Assembly: GCF_017115085.1 (NCBI RefSeq)
Contig: NZ_JABXKJ010000244.1
Location: forward strand, 1 to 64,000
Direction of reading: 5' to 3'
Origin: Nostoc sp. NMS7
GTDB taxonomy: Bacteria > Cyanobacteriota > Cyanobacteriia > Cyanobacteriales > Nostocaceae
DNA: 64,000 nt
This document shows positions 43,995-52,530 of the stretch, piece after piece. Below the pieces are notes generated by a model. It was not told where the DNA came from, did not search any database, and saw nothing but the letters and a program-made list of their open reading frames with translations. Both the position numbers and the translations under genes were made by a program. How positions within the stretch are numbered: the first letter of the stretch is position 1; every line of letters starts with the position of its first letter.

Positions 43995-46064
43995 CTAGTG
44001 GTCGATGTCGGTTGGGTTAGGACAAATGAACCAGGACAACAAGGTAGCGTAAAGCTTTAACGAAATTGGGTGGCGTTGGAATATCTGGTAAATTTGCTCT
44101 GGTGATGCCGCGTCCAGGTTTGGACTCTGCTGTGAAAGTCGTTGAATCAGTTGATTATGGCGGATTAATAGATCAGTTGGTTTGAGCTTTGGAGTTGTTG
44201 AGGGAATGAAGCCCTCTGCATCGGGACTGGGGGATGATTCGGTTGTGAAAGAGGCGTAAGCCATCTTCGCCTCAGAGATTCTGAAATTGTGATTTTCAAC
44301 AGCGTCCACCACTGCACAACTCACTGGAATCTGAATCCAGAATTCTGTCCCTTCACCTAACGCAGAACGGCACTTGAGAAATCCCCGGTGTCTGTTCACA
44401 ATAATTTGGTAACTGATTGCCATACCCAATCCGGTTCCCTTACCAACTTCTTTCGTGGTAAAGAACGGATCGTAAATGCGTCGGATCACATCCTCCTTCA
44501 TCCCTGAGCCGTTATCGGCAATGCGAATCACCACAAACTGGTTGTCGAGGACTTCAGTACGAATGGTGATTTGGGGAGATATTTTTTCATGGTTACTGAG
44601 CGTAGCCGTTGGCGTGGTCACTGAGCCTTGCCGTTCGCGCAGCGTCTCGTAGAGAAGTGCAGCCTCTGGTAGAGAAGTGTCGCCCATTCCTTCCTCTAGA
44701 GCATCAATGGCATTTGCCAGGATGTTCATAAATACCTGATTCAACTGTCCGGGGTAGCATTCAATCAGGGGAAATTTGCCATAGTCTTTAATAATTTCAA
44801 TTGCCGGGCGACAACCATCTGCTTTCAGGCGATGTTGAAGAATCATCAGCGTTCCGTCGATGCCATCGTGGATGTTAACGGCTTTCATTTCGGCTTCGTC
44901 ATGGCGGGAGAAGTTTTTCAGAGATTGCACAATTTCCACAATGCGATCAGTGCCCACCTGCATCGAATTCAGCAGTTTGGGGAGATCCTCCAGGATAAAT
45001 TCCAGATCGATTTTGTCTAGCTCTGATTCCAACTCCGAAGGAAGAACAGGTAGAAATTTCTGATACTCTTGCACCAGATGCAACAAGTCATTGGCGTACT
45101 CGGCAACATATTTTAAATTGCCGGAAATAAAGTTAAGCGGGTTGTTGATTTCGTGGGCAACTCCGGCAATGAGTTGCCCGAGACTGGACATTTTTTCGCT
45201 TTGGATCAACTGAGTTTGGGCTAATTGCAATTCATGGAGAGCTTGCTGAAGCTTCTGTGTCTGGGCTTTTGCCTGGACAGCTGTTTGAGTGCTATGTTCA
45301 TAAATTACAGCTTTGTCAATAGCGATCGCAGTTTGAGAGGCAAAGATACTCACAAGTTTCAGGTGTTTAGCCTGGTATGAGTCAGTTTTGGGCGTTCCAA
45401 TGGCGATCGCTCCCAGTACCCGCTCTTTGGCTCGCAACGGTACACAAATCATGGCGTTAACGTTTTCTTGCCCCTGTAATCGAGGATCGGCTTGCACATC
45501 ATTGACGAGTTCTGCCCGGTTGGATTGGACAATGTTGCCAATAATTCCCTTATCTGGTTCCGGCTGACTGTGGTCAAAAAATACTCCAAATTCGGCAATG
45601 ATTTCAAATGCAGTTGCATCTGGACTCAGAAGCAGAATCATCCCCGCAGACGATTCAATTAATTGACTCAATTCCTGAAGCACAAGTTGGGCAATCTGTC
45701 GCGTATCTAAACTTGTTGTCAGTTTAGTCGAGATATCCTCAAACAAATCAATTTCCTGATATCGCTCCAGCAATTCTATAGCGAGTTCTTTCTTCTCAGT
45801 TTCCTGTTTTGCTACAAACGAGAGCAAAGTCGCAACTAGAGTTGCCTGTTCTCCCCCAACAACCCAACCGATGATTTCTCTTAACACCTCGATTGGATAT
45901 CGGTTTTCCCCAGTTTGCTCGCCAATGCTAATTAGTTTTGTGCCGTCTACCAGTTCAACATCAATCGCTATGTTGAGCTGATAAACTAAGTTATGAAGGA
46001 TAGATGGCAACTCTTTTTTGTTGAGAATCTTTCTGAGGCTAACTGCGGGCATGAAACACCTCAT
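43995..46064 (-). CDS. GAF-domain sensor histidine kinase
   Basis: The 689-residue soluble kinase has an N-terminal region (1-105) of unknown type and a GAF domain at about 105-255 (LTTSLDTRQIAQLVLQEL, NAMICVPLRAKERVLGAIAI). A coiled linker and HisKA follow, with H304 (SSLGQLIAGVAHEINNPLNF). HATPase_c contains N box NILANAIDAL, G1 ADNGSGM, F box DPFFTTK and G2 GKGTGLGMAI. Between N box and the next strand are about 35 extra residues (TSLPEAALLYETLRERQGSV), encoded by repeat DNA at about 44600-44690. A further 100-residue C-terminal tail is unusual. ATG 46064 is used; ATG 46052 is also possible. Confidence 0.85.
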   Translation of the reverse strand: MRCFMPAVSLRKILNKKELPSILHNLVYQLNIAIDVELVDGTKLISIGEQTGENRYPIEVLREIIGWVVGGEQATLVATLLSFVAKQETEKKELAIELLERYQEIDLFEDISTKLTTSLDTRQIAQLVLQELSQLIESSAGMILLLSPDATAFEIIAEFGVFFDHSQPEPDKGIIGNIVQSNRAELVNDVQADPRLQGQENVNAMICVPLRAKERVLGAIAIGTPKTDSYQAKHLKLVSIFASQTAIAIDKAVIYEHSTQTAVQAKAQTQKLQQALHELQLAQTQLIQSEKMSSLGQLIAGVAHEINNPLNFISGNLKYVAEYANDLLHLVQEYQKFLPVLPSELESELDKIDLEFILEDLPKLLNSMQVGTDRIVEIVQSLKNFSRHDEAEMKAVNIHDGIDGTLMILQHRLKADGCRPAIEIIKDYGKFPLIECYPGQLNQVFMNILANAIDALEEGMGDTSLPEAALLYETLRERQGSVTTPTATLSNHEKISPQITIRTEVLDNQFVVIRIADNGSGMKEDVIRRIYDPFFTTKEVGKGTGLGMAISYQIIVNRHRGFLKCRSALGEGTEFWIQIPVSCAVVDAVENHNFRISEAKMAYASFTTESSPSPDAEGFIPSTTPKLKPTDLLIRHNQLIQRLSQQSPNLDAASPEQIYQIFQRHPISLKLYATLLSWFICPNPTDIDH

Positions 46065-46470
46065 CTAGAGCAGATTGCAAATTTACGACAATCAAGCCAA
46101 CTGGGTTATTACAGCTATTTCCAGGTAAATACACTCGCGGGGTAGGGTACAGCAATGCTGTACCCCTACAAGATATATGGTTCAAATAAATCAAAACTGC
46201 TGTAATTTTATCTGCCACCTCTGCCGCTAAGTTTCCCAAGACGGACATTTTCTCACTTTCTACCAGTTGCGCGATCGCGTAGCGCGTTGCCCTGAGCCCT
46301 TCGACAAGCTCAGGGTAACACTTGTCGTTCGCGCAGTGTCTCGTAGAGAAGGGTCTCCAAGAGTTGCCTACACTGTATTGCAACCTCCTGCCTTCTTCAC
46401 CGTAGCTATCCGTACCCCTTTGGATCAGCAAGCTACGCCCAGCATCTCCAGAAAAGAAAGGAATTGTCAT
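46039..46470 (-). pseudogene. Relic of a histidine kinase broken up by repeats
   Basis: The open frame of 143 codons mixes repeat-encoded sequence (QRGTDSYGEEGRRLQY, CYPELVEGLRATRYA, CRGTALLYPTPRVY) with a recognisable kinase piece, AQLVESEKMSVLGNLAAEVA. That piece corresponds to IQSEKMSSLGQLIAGVAHEIN of the next gene. Here the His is replaced (VADKI). It overlaps the start of the GAF kinase by 26 bases. It looks like the decayed remnant of a paralogous kinase rather than a working gene. Confidence 0.55.
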
Positions 46471-46614
46471 AAAAATCTAGTAATATAATAATTTACTAAT
46501 TAAGATTAGTTTTCCCAAAAACATTGACGATATAACAGCGAAGTTGATCGGTAGCAAATACCTTTAAAATCCGTACCAGAGGTGTACTTAGCTCTGTGTA
46601 AGTCACTGACAAAT

Positions 46615-46679
46615 AAAGTAGGAAAATCAGCTGCGATACCTTCGGTAAGCTTCGCTAACGTAGCTGATTTTCCTACTTT
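46615..46679. terminator. Long hairpin with 18-bp perfect arms
   Basis: AAAGTAGGAAAATCAGCT (46615-46632) and AGCTGATTTTCCTACTTT (46662-46679) are perfect inverted repeats around a 29-base loop. It lies 30 bases past the stop of the minus-strand gene at 46710-47210. It may be a terminator or a small repeat element. Confidence 0.6.
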
Positions 46680-46709
46680 TAAAAGTATTTAGGTAAGCGG
46701 TAGCTTCAG

Positions 46710-47210
46710 TTAGATCCGAGAGTAGCGAAAACGAAGTCTGAGTAACCGAAGCCAGCGTAACCAGATTTGTGCAGGTTGTTCAAAAAAGGTGAAAATGTCA
46801 CCGAAACCCAAATTAGTTTTGTGATGGTGTAACCAGTGTCTCTCAGGAGTCGTAATAAATAAAATTTGGCATAAAATATTTACAGGCTTTGGAGTTTGCC
46901 AACCCAGTACACTTATGTGTCTCCACCATACATGAAACTGACCAAGCAGTAATCCAGAGATCACGCCAATGGGAGAGAAAGGCCACAAGACTACTGCTAT
47001 GAGTACATAAGGCAAAGCTCCCAAGATACCATCTAAAAGAACCTGGGGATTAAAAGTCAAAATAGCGTAGTGGCGAAAGTCCTTCTTCCAGGAGTGGTGC
47101 GTTTTTAAATGAAGGCTACCAAAAACGTGCTCGGGTACATGGTAAATGAATGTAGATACAAAATCGCCAAAAAACAGTAATAACCAAGCAACAGCGATCG
47201 CCTCAAGCAT
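46710..47210 (-). CDS. Sterol desaturase / fatty-acid hydroxylase superfamily protein
   Basis: The 166-residue membrane protein has the histidine clusters of di-iron hydroxylases: HVPEHVFGSLHLKTHHSW early and PERHWLHHHKTNLGFGDI late, with FHVWWRHISVL between them. Three or four hydrophobic stretches fit a small inner-membrane enzyme. The pattern GDIFTFFEQP replaces the usual NYG ending. It probably hydroxylates or desaturates a lipid or carotenoid-like substrate, but that is not identifiable. It is shorter than most family members (200-300). No operon partner. Confidence 0.75.
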   Translation of the reverse strand: MLEAIAVAWLLLFFGDFVSTFIYHVPEHVFGSLHLKTHHSWKKDFRHYAILTFNPQVLLDGILGALPYVLIAVVLWPFSPIGVISGLLLGQFHVWWRHISVLGWQTPKPVNILCQILFITTPERHWLHHHKTNLGFGDIFTFFEQPAQIWLRWLRLLRLRFRYSRI

Positions 47211-48049
47211 TTCTACTCCTCAAGTAAGTTAAGAAAACTCCACAGAAAATAGCCAAATGTCATGCTGTCGGCGTAAACACCTGGTTTTCCGCTATCCAAG
47301 CAGCACCTGTGCGTCTCATCGGTCTACGCTCCAGTTAATTTTGCTCAGAGTATATGTAATTGGGTCACTTGCAGTTTCATAAATCTCCAATCCTTAATGC
47401 AGTCAACACCAACTCGTAATAACCTCCAATTTGACTTCTGACTCTGAGCTAATGGTAGCAATACATCTAAAACCCGATAATAATACAGTATTTTGCTATA
47501 GTTACTACACAATCTTCTTACTAAGACATACAGCGTAAGCAAAGGTTGAGTTAAAGTTAGTACAAATTTAGGTTAAGAGTTTCTTAAACATTGTTAATTG
47601 TGAATTGATTGCAATTAAGCTTCAATTATGAATCTAATCAGAACGATATAAATAGACATTGCACCAATATAATCTTGGTTGTCGAGGTAAAGAAAGCGAG
47701 TTTATAATCAATTTGAGATATGGCAAAATTTGGATTATCTAGAATTAACTAAATGCCATAATAGTCGGCTATCAATTAACAATTCATGGGTAGGGATCGA
47801 CGCAATCAGAGGAAGCCACAGTGACGCTGAGAATCAATAGACTTCTTGTATAAATCAAAAAAAGAACCCCACCCTGCCTTTGACTTACGTCAAAGTCTTC
47901 CCTAAAAGCAGGCGGGGAGGGGGAAAATTCAAAGGCTCTTTCCTTTTAGGAGAGAGATTTTCCATATCAGATGAAAAGTCAGTTAGGTTCACCCCTCTTT
48001 TGATTTATGAAAACTGAACACAATTAATCAAGCTATAGAGTATAAAAAT
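47211..48049. other. Long AT-rich gap, no gene seen
   Basis: A 65-codon minus-strand frame at 47345-47542 has no ribosome site or recognisable sequence and is not called. At 47878-47895 is the hairpin CTTTGACTTACGTCAAAG. From about 47915 to 47985 is an inverted copy of the repeat seen at about 7010-7130 (GGAAAATTCAAAGGCTCTTT). Confidence 0.5.
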
Positions 48050-48745
48050 ATGATTAACTTTCATCACTACAAGGCTTTAACTTTCGATTGTTACGGAACC
48101 CTAATTGATTGGGAGAACGGCATCTTCGGGGTACTAAAGCCACTTCTGCTGGCACATAACACTAATTTGGATGACGAGCAAATTCTGAAACTTTTTACTG
48201 AATTTGAAGCTGAACTGGAAAAAGGAGAATATATCAAATATCGAGAAGTTTTGAACAGAGTAGTCCAGAAATTTGGTGAACGATTCGGCTTTGACCCAAC
48301 TGCTGAGGAACTAAATTCACTTGCTGATTCGATTCAACATTGGCTGCCTTTTCCCGATACAGTTGAAGCACTTAGAGCTTTAAAGCAAAAGTTTAAACTG
48401 GTAATTATCTCAAACGTAGATGACGATCTCTTTGCTTTCTCGGCAAAGCACTTGGAGGTAGAATTTGACCAGATAATCACAGCAGAACAGGCAAAAAGCT
48501 ACAAACCCTCCTTAAACAACTTCAGAGTGGCTATTGAGAGAATTGATTTGCCGCTAGAGCAGATATTACACGTTGCTGCTAGTCTATATCACGATATCGT
48601 TACAGCCAAATCTCTGGGACTATTAACAGTCTGGGTAAACCGTCGCGGAGATCAAAAAGGACTTAATACCACAGGTTCAGCAGTAAGTCAACCTGACTTA
48701 GAAGTGCCTGATTTAAAGACTCTCGCAACTTTGAGTTTAAATTAG
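48050..48745 (+). CDS. HAD-superfamily hydrolase (haloacid dehalogenase type II-like)
   Basis: The 231-residue protein has HAD motif I with the nucleophile Asp (LTFDCYGTLIDWENG), motif II (LVIISNVDDD), a Lys in AKSYKPSLNNF (motif III), and HVAASLYHDIVTAKSLGL for motif IV. The pattern matches type II haloacid dehalogenases and related phosphatases. The actual substrate cannot be told. A helical cap lies at about 20-95. It ends in an acidic, poorly conserved tail. No operon; a MITE follows at 48767. Confidence 0.85.
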   Translation: MINFHHYKALTFDCYGTLIDWENGIFGVLKPLLLAHNTNLDDEQILKLFTEFEAELEKGEYIKYREVLNRVVQKFGERFGFDPTAEELNSLADSIQHWLPFPDTVEALRALKQKFKLVIISNVDDDLFAFSAKHLEVEFDQIITAEQAKSYKPSLNNFRVAIERIDLPLEQILHVAASLYHDIVTAKSLGLLTVWVNRRGDQKGLNTTGSAVSQPDLEVPDLKTLATLSLN

Positions 48746-48766
48746 TTTGCTGATCTTAATTTAATT

Positions 48767-48880
48767 AGGACTTACGCAAAACTACACGCCCTCCGGGGCA
48801 ATTCATGTAGCTTTAGCTGACCGCAGGGTATTGCCCTAAGAAGAAAATCATTCTTTTCGGCTATTGTTTGCGTAAGTCTT
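48767..48880. repeat. MITE with AGGACTTACGCAAA ends, copy A
   Basis: The left end AGGACTTACGCAAA (48767-48780) and the right end TTTGCGTAAGTCTT (48867-48880) are inverted repeats with one mismatch. The 114-bp element shares its ends and the inner motifs AACTACAC, GGGGCAATTCATGTA and GGCTATTG with the copy at 60870-60961, which is in opposite orientation. There is no coding capacity. Confidence 0.8.
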
Positions 48881-49197
48881 GTTAATCACGGGAGAAACAA
48901 AAAGTATTCATAACCTCGTTTTGCGTTGCTTTCCCGCCCTGCAATAAATTGCGGGCTAATAGCTAAAGTGCGTTGAAACGCACTGAAATTAAAGAAATTA
49001 AGGATGCCAAAGTGAAAATCTGTTGTTAAAAAACGAAACAGGGATTGCAAGATAGATTGATTCTGCTTTACTCTGGAAAAACTACTACCCGAGTTTGAGT
49101 TCTTAAACTTTGGGAACCACAGCACATAAGTGGCTCTCCTTTCCTCAGCACCCAGCCGATAAACTTGTTCAATAAAACACTTTGATAGCCTAAAACG

Positions 49198-50067
49198 ATG
49201 AAAGCATCTGCTAATTTCGACTTTGAAGACGATAAATTTAATGCGCCGCCTTCTCAAGTCATCCCCTGGTGTCAGATGATTAATCCTCGGTATGGCACAG
49301 ATGGTATACAATCTCACGGTTTGGCAATTAAGGTAGATAATGCCAATGCTGTCGGCTTTGTGCCAGATGAGAATTGGCAGCAAGTGGAGCATGAATTTAG
49401 CTCTGGAGTCGAAACCGTCTTTATTACCACTACTCCACGCTTGGTTATGGTGCGTCGGGGGCCATTGTCTGTCAAAGACCGGGAAAGTGGTCTAAAACTG
49501 GGTACGCTCAAAGAGAATTATGATGCTTTTTTAGCAGACAAACTTAAATTTAAAACCTTTACTCGCTATCTAATTTTTATAGTGGGAGAGAATAAAAAGT
49601 TTTTACATGAATCACCACTACAACTAACTCTTAATGGTGCCGCCGGAGCGAGTTTCAGCAAAACTTACTGCGAATATCAACAAGGCAAAGTAGTTAGTGG
49701 ATTCGTCGCTGAACTAGAAAAAGCTTATGCTGTTTACCGCAAGCAACCTTTGACACCAAAAGGGCCTTTGTTCCACGCTCACGGGATTTTTTGCCCGATA
49801 ATTGAGTCTGAAGAAAGAGGTATTGAACCAAATACAGTTCTGGTAGCTTCAACTGTAGACTACAAACATCCGACGGTAGGCACTTTAACAGAATATTTAA
49901 TTGCTTCGGATTCTCTTGAGTCTGCAATGATTTGCAAGACTTTTGAAGAATACAAAGATTTTGGCAAGGAACCTGTAAAATCAGAAACGCCTAAATTGGC
50001 AATGGCGGGAGTTTCCAACTCTTACGTTTATGCTGATGAAGATGATTTTGCTTATCCGCCGTATTAG
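49198..50067 (+). CDS. DUF5895-type cyanobacterial protein
   Basis: The 289-residue protein has no signal peptide or membrane helix. It begins ASANFDFEDDKFNAPPSQVI and contains VIPWCQMINPRYGTDG and VETVFITTTPRLVMVRRGP. I believe this is the DUF5895 family, found mainly in cyanobacteria and often near mobile or accessory genes. The C-terminus is acidic and Tyr-rich (SYVYADEDDFAYPPY). No function is known. No clear operon. Codon use is like its neighbours. Confidence 0.6.
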   Translation: MKASANFDFEDDKFNAPPSQVIPWCQMINPRYGTDGIQSHGLAIKVDNANAVGFVPDENWQQVEHEFSSGVETVFITTTPRLVMVRRGPLSVKDRESGLKLGTLKENYDAFLADKLKFKTFTRYLIFIVGENKKFLHESPLQLTLNGAAGASFSKTYCEYQQGKVVSGFVAELEKAYAVYRKQPLTPKGPLFHAHGIFCPIIESEERGIEPNTVLVASTVDYKHPTVGTLTEYLIASDSLESAMICKTFEEYKDFGKEPVKSETPKLAMAGVSNSYVYADEDDFAYPPY

Positions 50068-50076
50068 GTGGGAGTG

Positions 50077-50121
50077 GGGAGACAAGGGAGACAAGGGAGA
50101 CAAGGGAGACAAGGGAGACAA
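50077..50121. repeat. Five tandem copies of GGGAGACAA
   Basis: Five exact 9-bp units follow directly after the DUF5895 gene and lead into a GGGGAATAACC segment and the 80-bp repeat at 50148-50227. The unit is a whole number of codons (three), encoding Gly-Asp-Lys on the plus strand if read. Confidence 0.9.
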
Positions 50122-50147
50122 GGGGAATAACCCATGCCTCATGCCCA

Positions 50148-50227
50148 ATACTTCTCTACGAGAGGCTGCGCCAACGGCTTCTCTACCAGACGCTGTTCGC
50201 GTTCGCTCAGTACAAGTGCCCAATGCC
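50148..50227. repeat. 80-bp dispersed repeat (second copy)
   Basis: This differs from 30941-31020 at about one position. It abuts the 3' end of the mltA-like gene on the minus strand (50235). Confidence 0.9.
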
Positions 50228-50234
50228 CCAATAC

Positions 50235-51497
50235 CTATTCTTTGAGCAGCAAATAATATAATGAACCATTGCCGCCTGTGATGCCAGCGCGATCGCCTGC
50301 TAGTTTCCCAGACCCCATGAAATAATCCACCCGACCCGGGCCTTTGATGGCGCTTCCTGTATCCTGGTCAAGCACAAAGCGGCTAACAGTACGATTCTCT
50401 AGTTTGCCACGACTGGTTAAATAGGGAAATGAGTTGTAAATCAGCGCTAGCGCTCCGGGTGGCATGAGAGATTTATCTGTGGCAATGGAACGTTCTGCTG
50501 TCACTGGCACATGAATACTACCAGCAGCTCCGGTACCACCAGTTTCCTCGAAGAAAACAAATCGTTCCCAGCGTGGTAAATAATTGTTTAACTCCTGCGG
50601 GTATCGCCGGAAGTAAGCAATCATTCGTGGTAGCGTCAATCCATTCAGTGGAAGTTTGCCATCTTTCGCTAGTTCTTTGCCGATACTAGTCCAAGGGTAA
50701 TCAGTTCCACCTGCATAGCCGATTGACGTTGTTTTGCCATTAGTTAACTTAATTTGGGCAGAACCTTGGATATGTACCATGTATGCGTCAAGGCGATCGC
50801 GGAACCAAAGCAGTTCTAAACCGCGCAACTTGCTCTTATTCCCTTGTAAACCATCCTTCCCTTCCAAATCAATTCGTTTTGGGTGGGGTTTAGGCCATTG
50901 GCTAAAATCAGGTGGTAGCCGATAAAGGGGATACTTATATATTGAGGTCCTGACACGGCTAGCAGTATAAACAGGTTCGTAGTAAGCAGTGAACTTAACA
51001 GTACCCTTGCCATCGTTGCCCACGGATTGGTAAAAGACAAACTCACGGCGGACATCGGCTTGTAGTTGGGCTGCTGACTTAGAACTAACAACCAGTTGGC
51101 GGAAACGTAGCAAACTTCGGCGGACGCGATCAAGGGTGATTTCCTTAACTGGATAATTTTGATATGCTGCGATCGCCTCACTCTTTGTTAGGTAAAGCAG
51201 ACTGTTGTCAATGGAAGCCAACAACGCATTGCGATCACCTGTTTTACCTATTTGACCCCAAATTTGGTCATCCCAACCCAAACAAGTCGGCCGGAGCGTA
51301 CAATCGGTTCTGATAGTGATTGGTTTTAGCGGTGGCGTTAACTCAGGAGTGCTTGGTACTGGCAGAGGTGGGAAACCAGGAGTTATGGGTACTGGTAACG
51401 GCAGAAAGTTAGGAACCTGAGCAACAGCCGCCCAGAGAGGGTTGATAAAGGCAATTCCCAGACTCAAGGAAAGCAAAGTAAGGGTTTTTCTGATCAT
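50235..51497 (-). CDS. mltA: Membrane-bound lytic murein transglycosylase A
   Basis: The 420-residue protein has an N-terminal signal (TLLSLSLGIAFINPLWA), a Pro-rich spacer, and the MltA barrel domain with GTVKFTAYYEPVYTASRV. The C-terminal 3D domain, with its conserved aspartates, is VLDQDTGSAIKGPGRVDYF and FMGSGKLAGDRAG. It cleaves peptidoglycan glycan strands with formation of anhydro-MurNAc. There is no obvious lipobox Cys, so it may be soluble in the periplasm. The small gene 51498-51752 abuts it upstream, so the two are probably co-transcribed. Confidence 0.9.
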   Translation of the reverse strand: MIRKTLTLLSLSLGIAFINPLWAAVAQVPNFLPLPVPITPGFPPLPVPSTPELTPPLKPITIRTDCTLRPTCLGWDDQIWGQIGKTGDRNALLASIDNSLLYLTKSEAIAAYQNYPVKEITLDRVRRSLLRFRQLVVSSKSAAQLQADVRREFVFYQSVGNDGKGTVKFTAYYEPVYTASRVRTSIYKYPLYRLPPDFSQWPKPHPKRIDLEGKDGLQGNKSKLRGLELLWFRDRLDAYMVHIQGSAQIKLTNGKTTSIGYAGGTDYPWTSIGKELAKDGKLPLNGLTLPRMIAYFRRYPQELNNYLPRWERFVFFEETGGTGAAGSIHVPVTAERSIATDKSLMPPGALALIYNSFPYLTSRGKLENRTVSRFVLDQDTGSAIKGPGRVDYFMGSGKLAGDRAGITGGNGSLYYLLLKE

Positions 51498-51752
51498 TTA
51501 ATTGAATCTTTCAACACTGGAACTAAAAATGGGTTCTACCCGGATTGCCACGATCCGAGAGGGTCTTACTACCATATACTCACCTTGAATATTTTTGATC
51601 GGGACGCTAATAAAGTCATTAGAAGCAGACTTTGGCACAAGTTCGCCGCTATACCACTTCTGAAACTCTTGAATAGTCGGAAAACGTACTTCTTCCCGGT
51701 GGCCGCTTTCCAGTAGGAGGAATACGGCATATTCATTTGCAGTTCTAGTCAT
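51498..51752 (-). CDS. Small conserved cyanobacterial protein
   Basis: The 84-residue protein (NEYAVFLLLESGHREEVRFP ... YMVVRPSRIVAIRVEPIF) has a mixed alpha/beta look and no membrane helix. Its stop codon directly abuts the mltA start codon, so translational coupling is likely. Such pairs suggest a function in cell-wall turnover, but this is inference only. I do not recognise a named family. Confidence 0.7.
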   Translation of the reverse strand: MTRTANEYAVFLLLESGHREEVRFPTIQEFQKWYSGELVPKSASNDFISVPIKNIQGEYMVVRPSRIVAIRVEPIFSSSVERFN

Positions 51753-52035
51753 CAGGTTGAACCATTAAAAAAACATTCAACCCATTGTTAACCACGTAAC
51801 CCCGGAATGAAAAGGGTAAGCATACGGGAGGTAGGGAGGAAAGGGGCAAGAGGGAATAAATGACAATGACTAATACCCAATACCCAATGCCCAATGACTC
51901 TTGACTCTAGACGGCTAATTTTTTACCCTGTTCCTTAAAAAGTGTAAGTTTATATTAGCTCTTGCATAACTCTCCAATTAAGCTCTGATAAATCATTGGC
52001 ATTGTTGAACAACAGTTATTCAGGAGGCGAAAATT

Positions 52036-52287
52036 ATGAAACTTTTCTATCGTGGTCTCAACTACGAATACGACCGAAGCAAGCTTGCCAGCAAAAAAAC
52101 AGAACAGCCGTTTGAGCCAATTCCTCAACTTGGGCTAGCTTATAATCTGATATCCCGTGCCGTTAACTATCCTGTTGAACCGAATTCTAAATCGCCGGAA
52201 GTTCCTCTACCACCAGTAGCCTATAAATTGAGCTTTAGGGGAATCACCTATTTTCTAAATAAAACTGCACAAGGGGAGTTACCGTAG
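52036..52287 (+). CDS. DUF4278 family protein
   Basis: The 83-residue protein opens KLFYRGLNYEYDRSKL and closes YKLSFRGITYFLNKTA. This is the DUF4278 pattern, where a short YRGxxY motif occurs at both ends. It is a small cyanobacterial family of unknown role, sometimes stress-induced. A very good ribosome site (CAGGAGGC) lies 10 bases before the ATG. The 283-base gap upstream contains a repeat (AGAGGGAATAAATGACAATG) and is otherwise empty. Confidence 0.8.
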   Translation: MKLFYRGLNYEYDRSKLASKKTEQPFEPIPQLGLAYNLISRAVNYPVEPNSKSPEVPLPPVAYKLSFRGITYFLNKTAQGELP

Positions 52288-52530
52288 TCTCTCAACCAGC
52301 AAGTACTTCAAAAATTGGGGCACTGCCGATTTCTGAGGAATTATTAAAGCTTGAACAAACAATAATATGGCAGCAAGCCGATCTGGAGTCTAGGGAGTCA
52401 CAAACTTGTAGTACAATCCTCAAAAAACCTTGAAATTTCAGCACTACCTACCTACTTTCTTTCTCAACAAACCTTGCCAAAGCTGGTAGTTGTGCCAAGA
52501 TGAATTTGAGGACTTAAGGCTTGTGACACA

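Noticed and set aside
47345-47542. 65-codon minus-strand frame in the long gap after the desaturase-like gene
   Set aside because: No ribosome site, no recognisable sequence, composition like the surrounding AT-rich DNA.
50077-50227. Possible short CRISPR or iteron cluster
   Set aside because: Units of 9 bp are adjacent with no spacers, and there are no cas or replication genes nearby.
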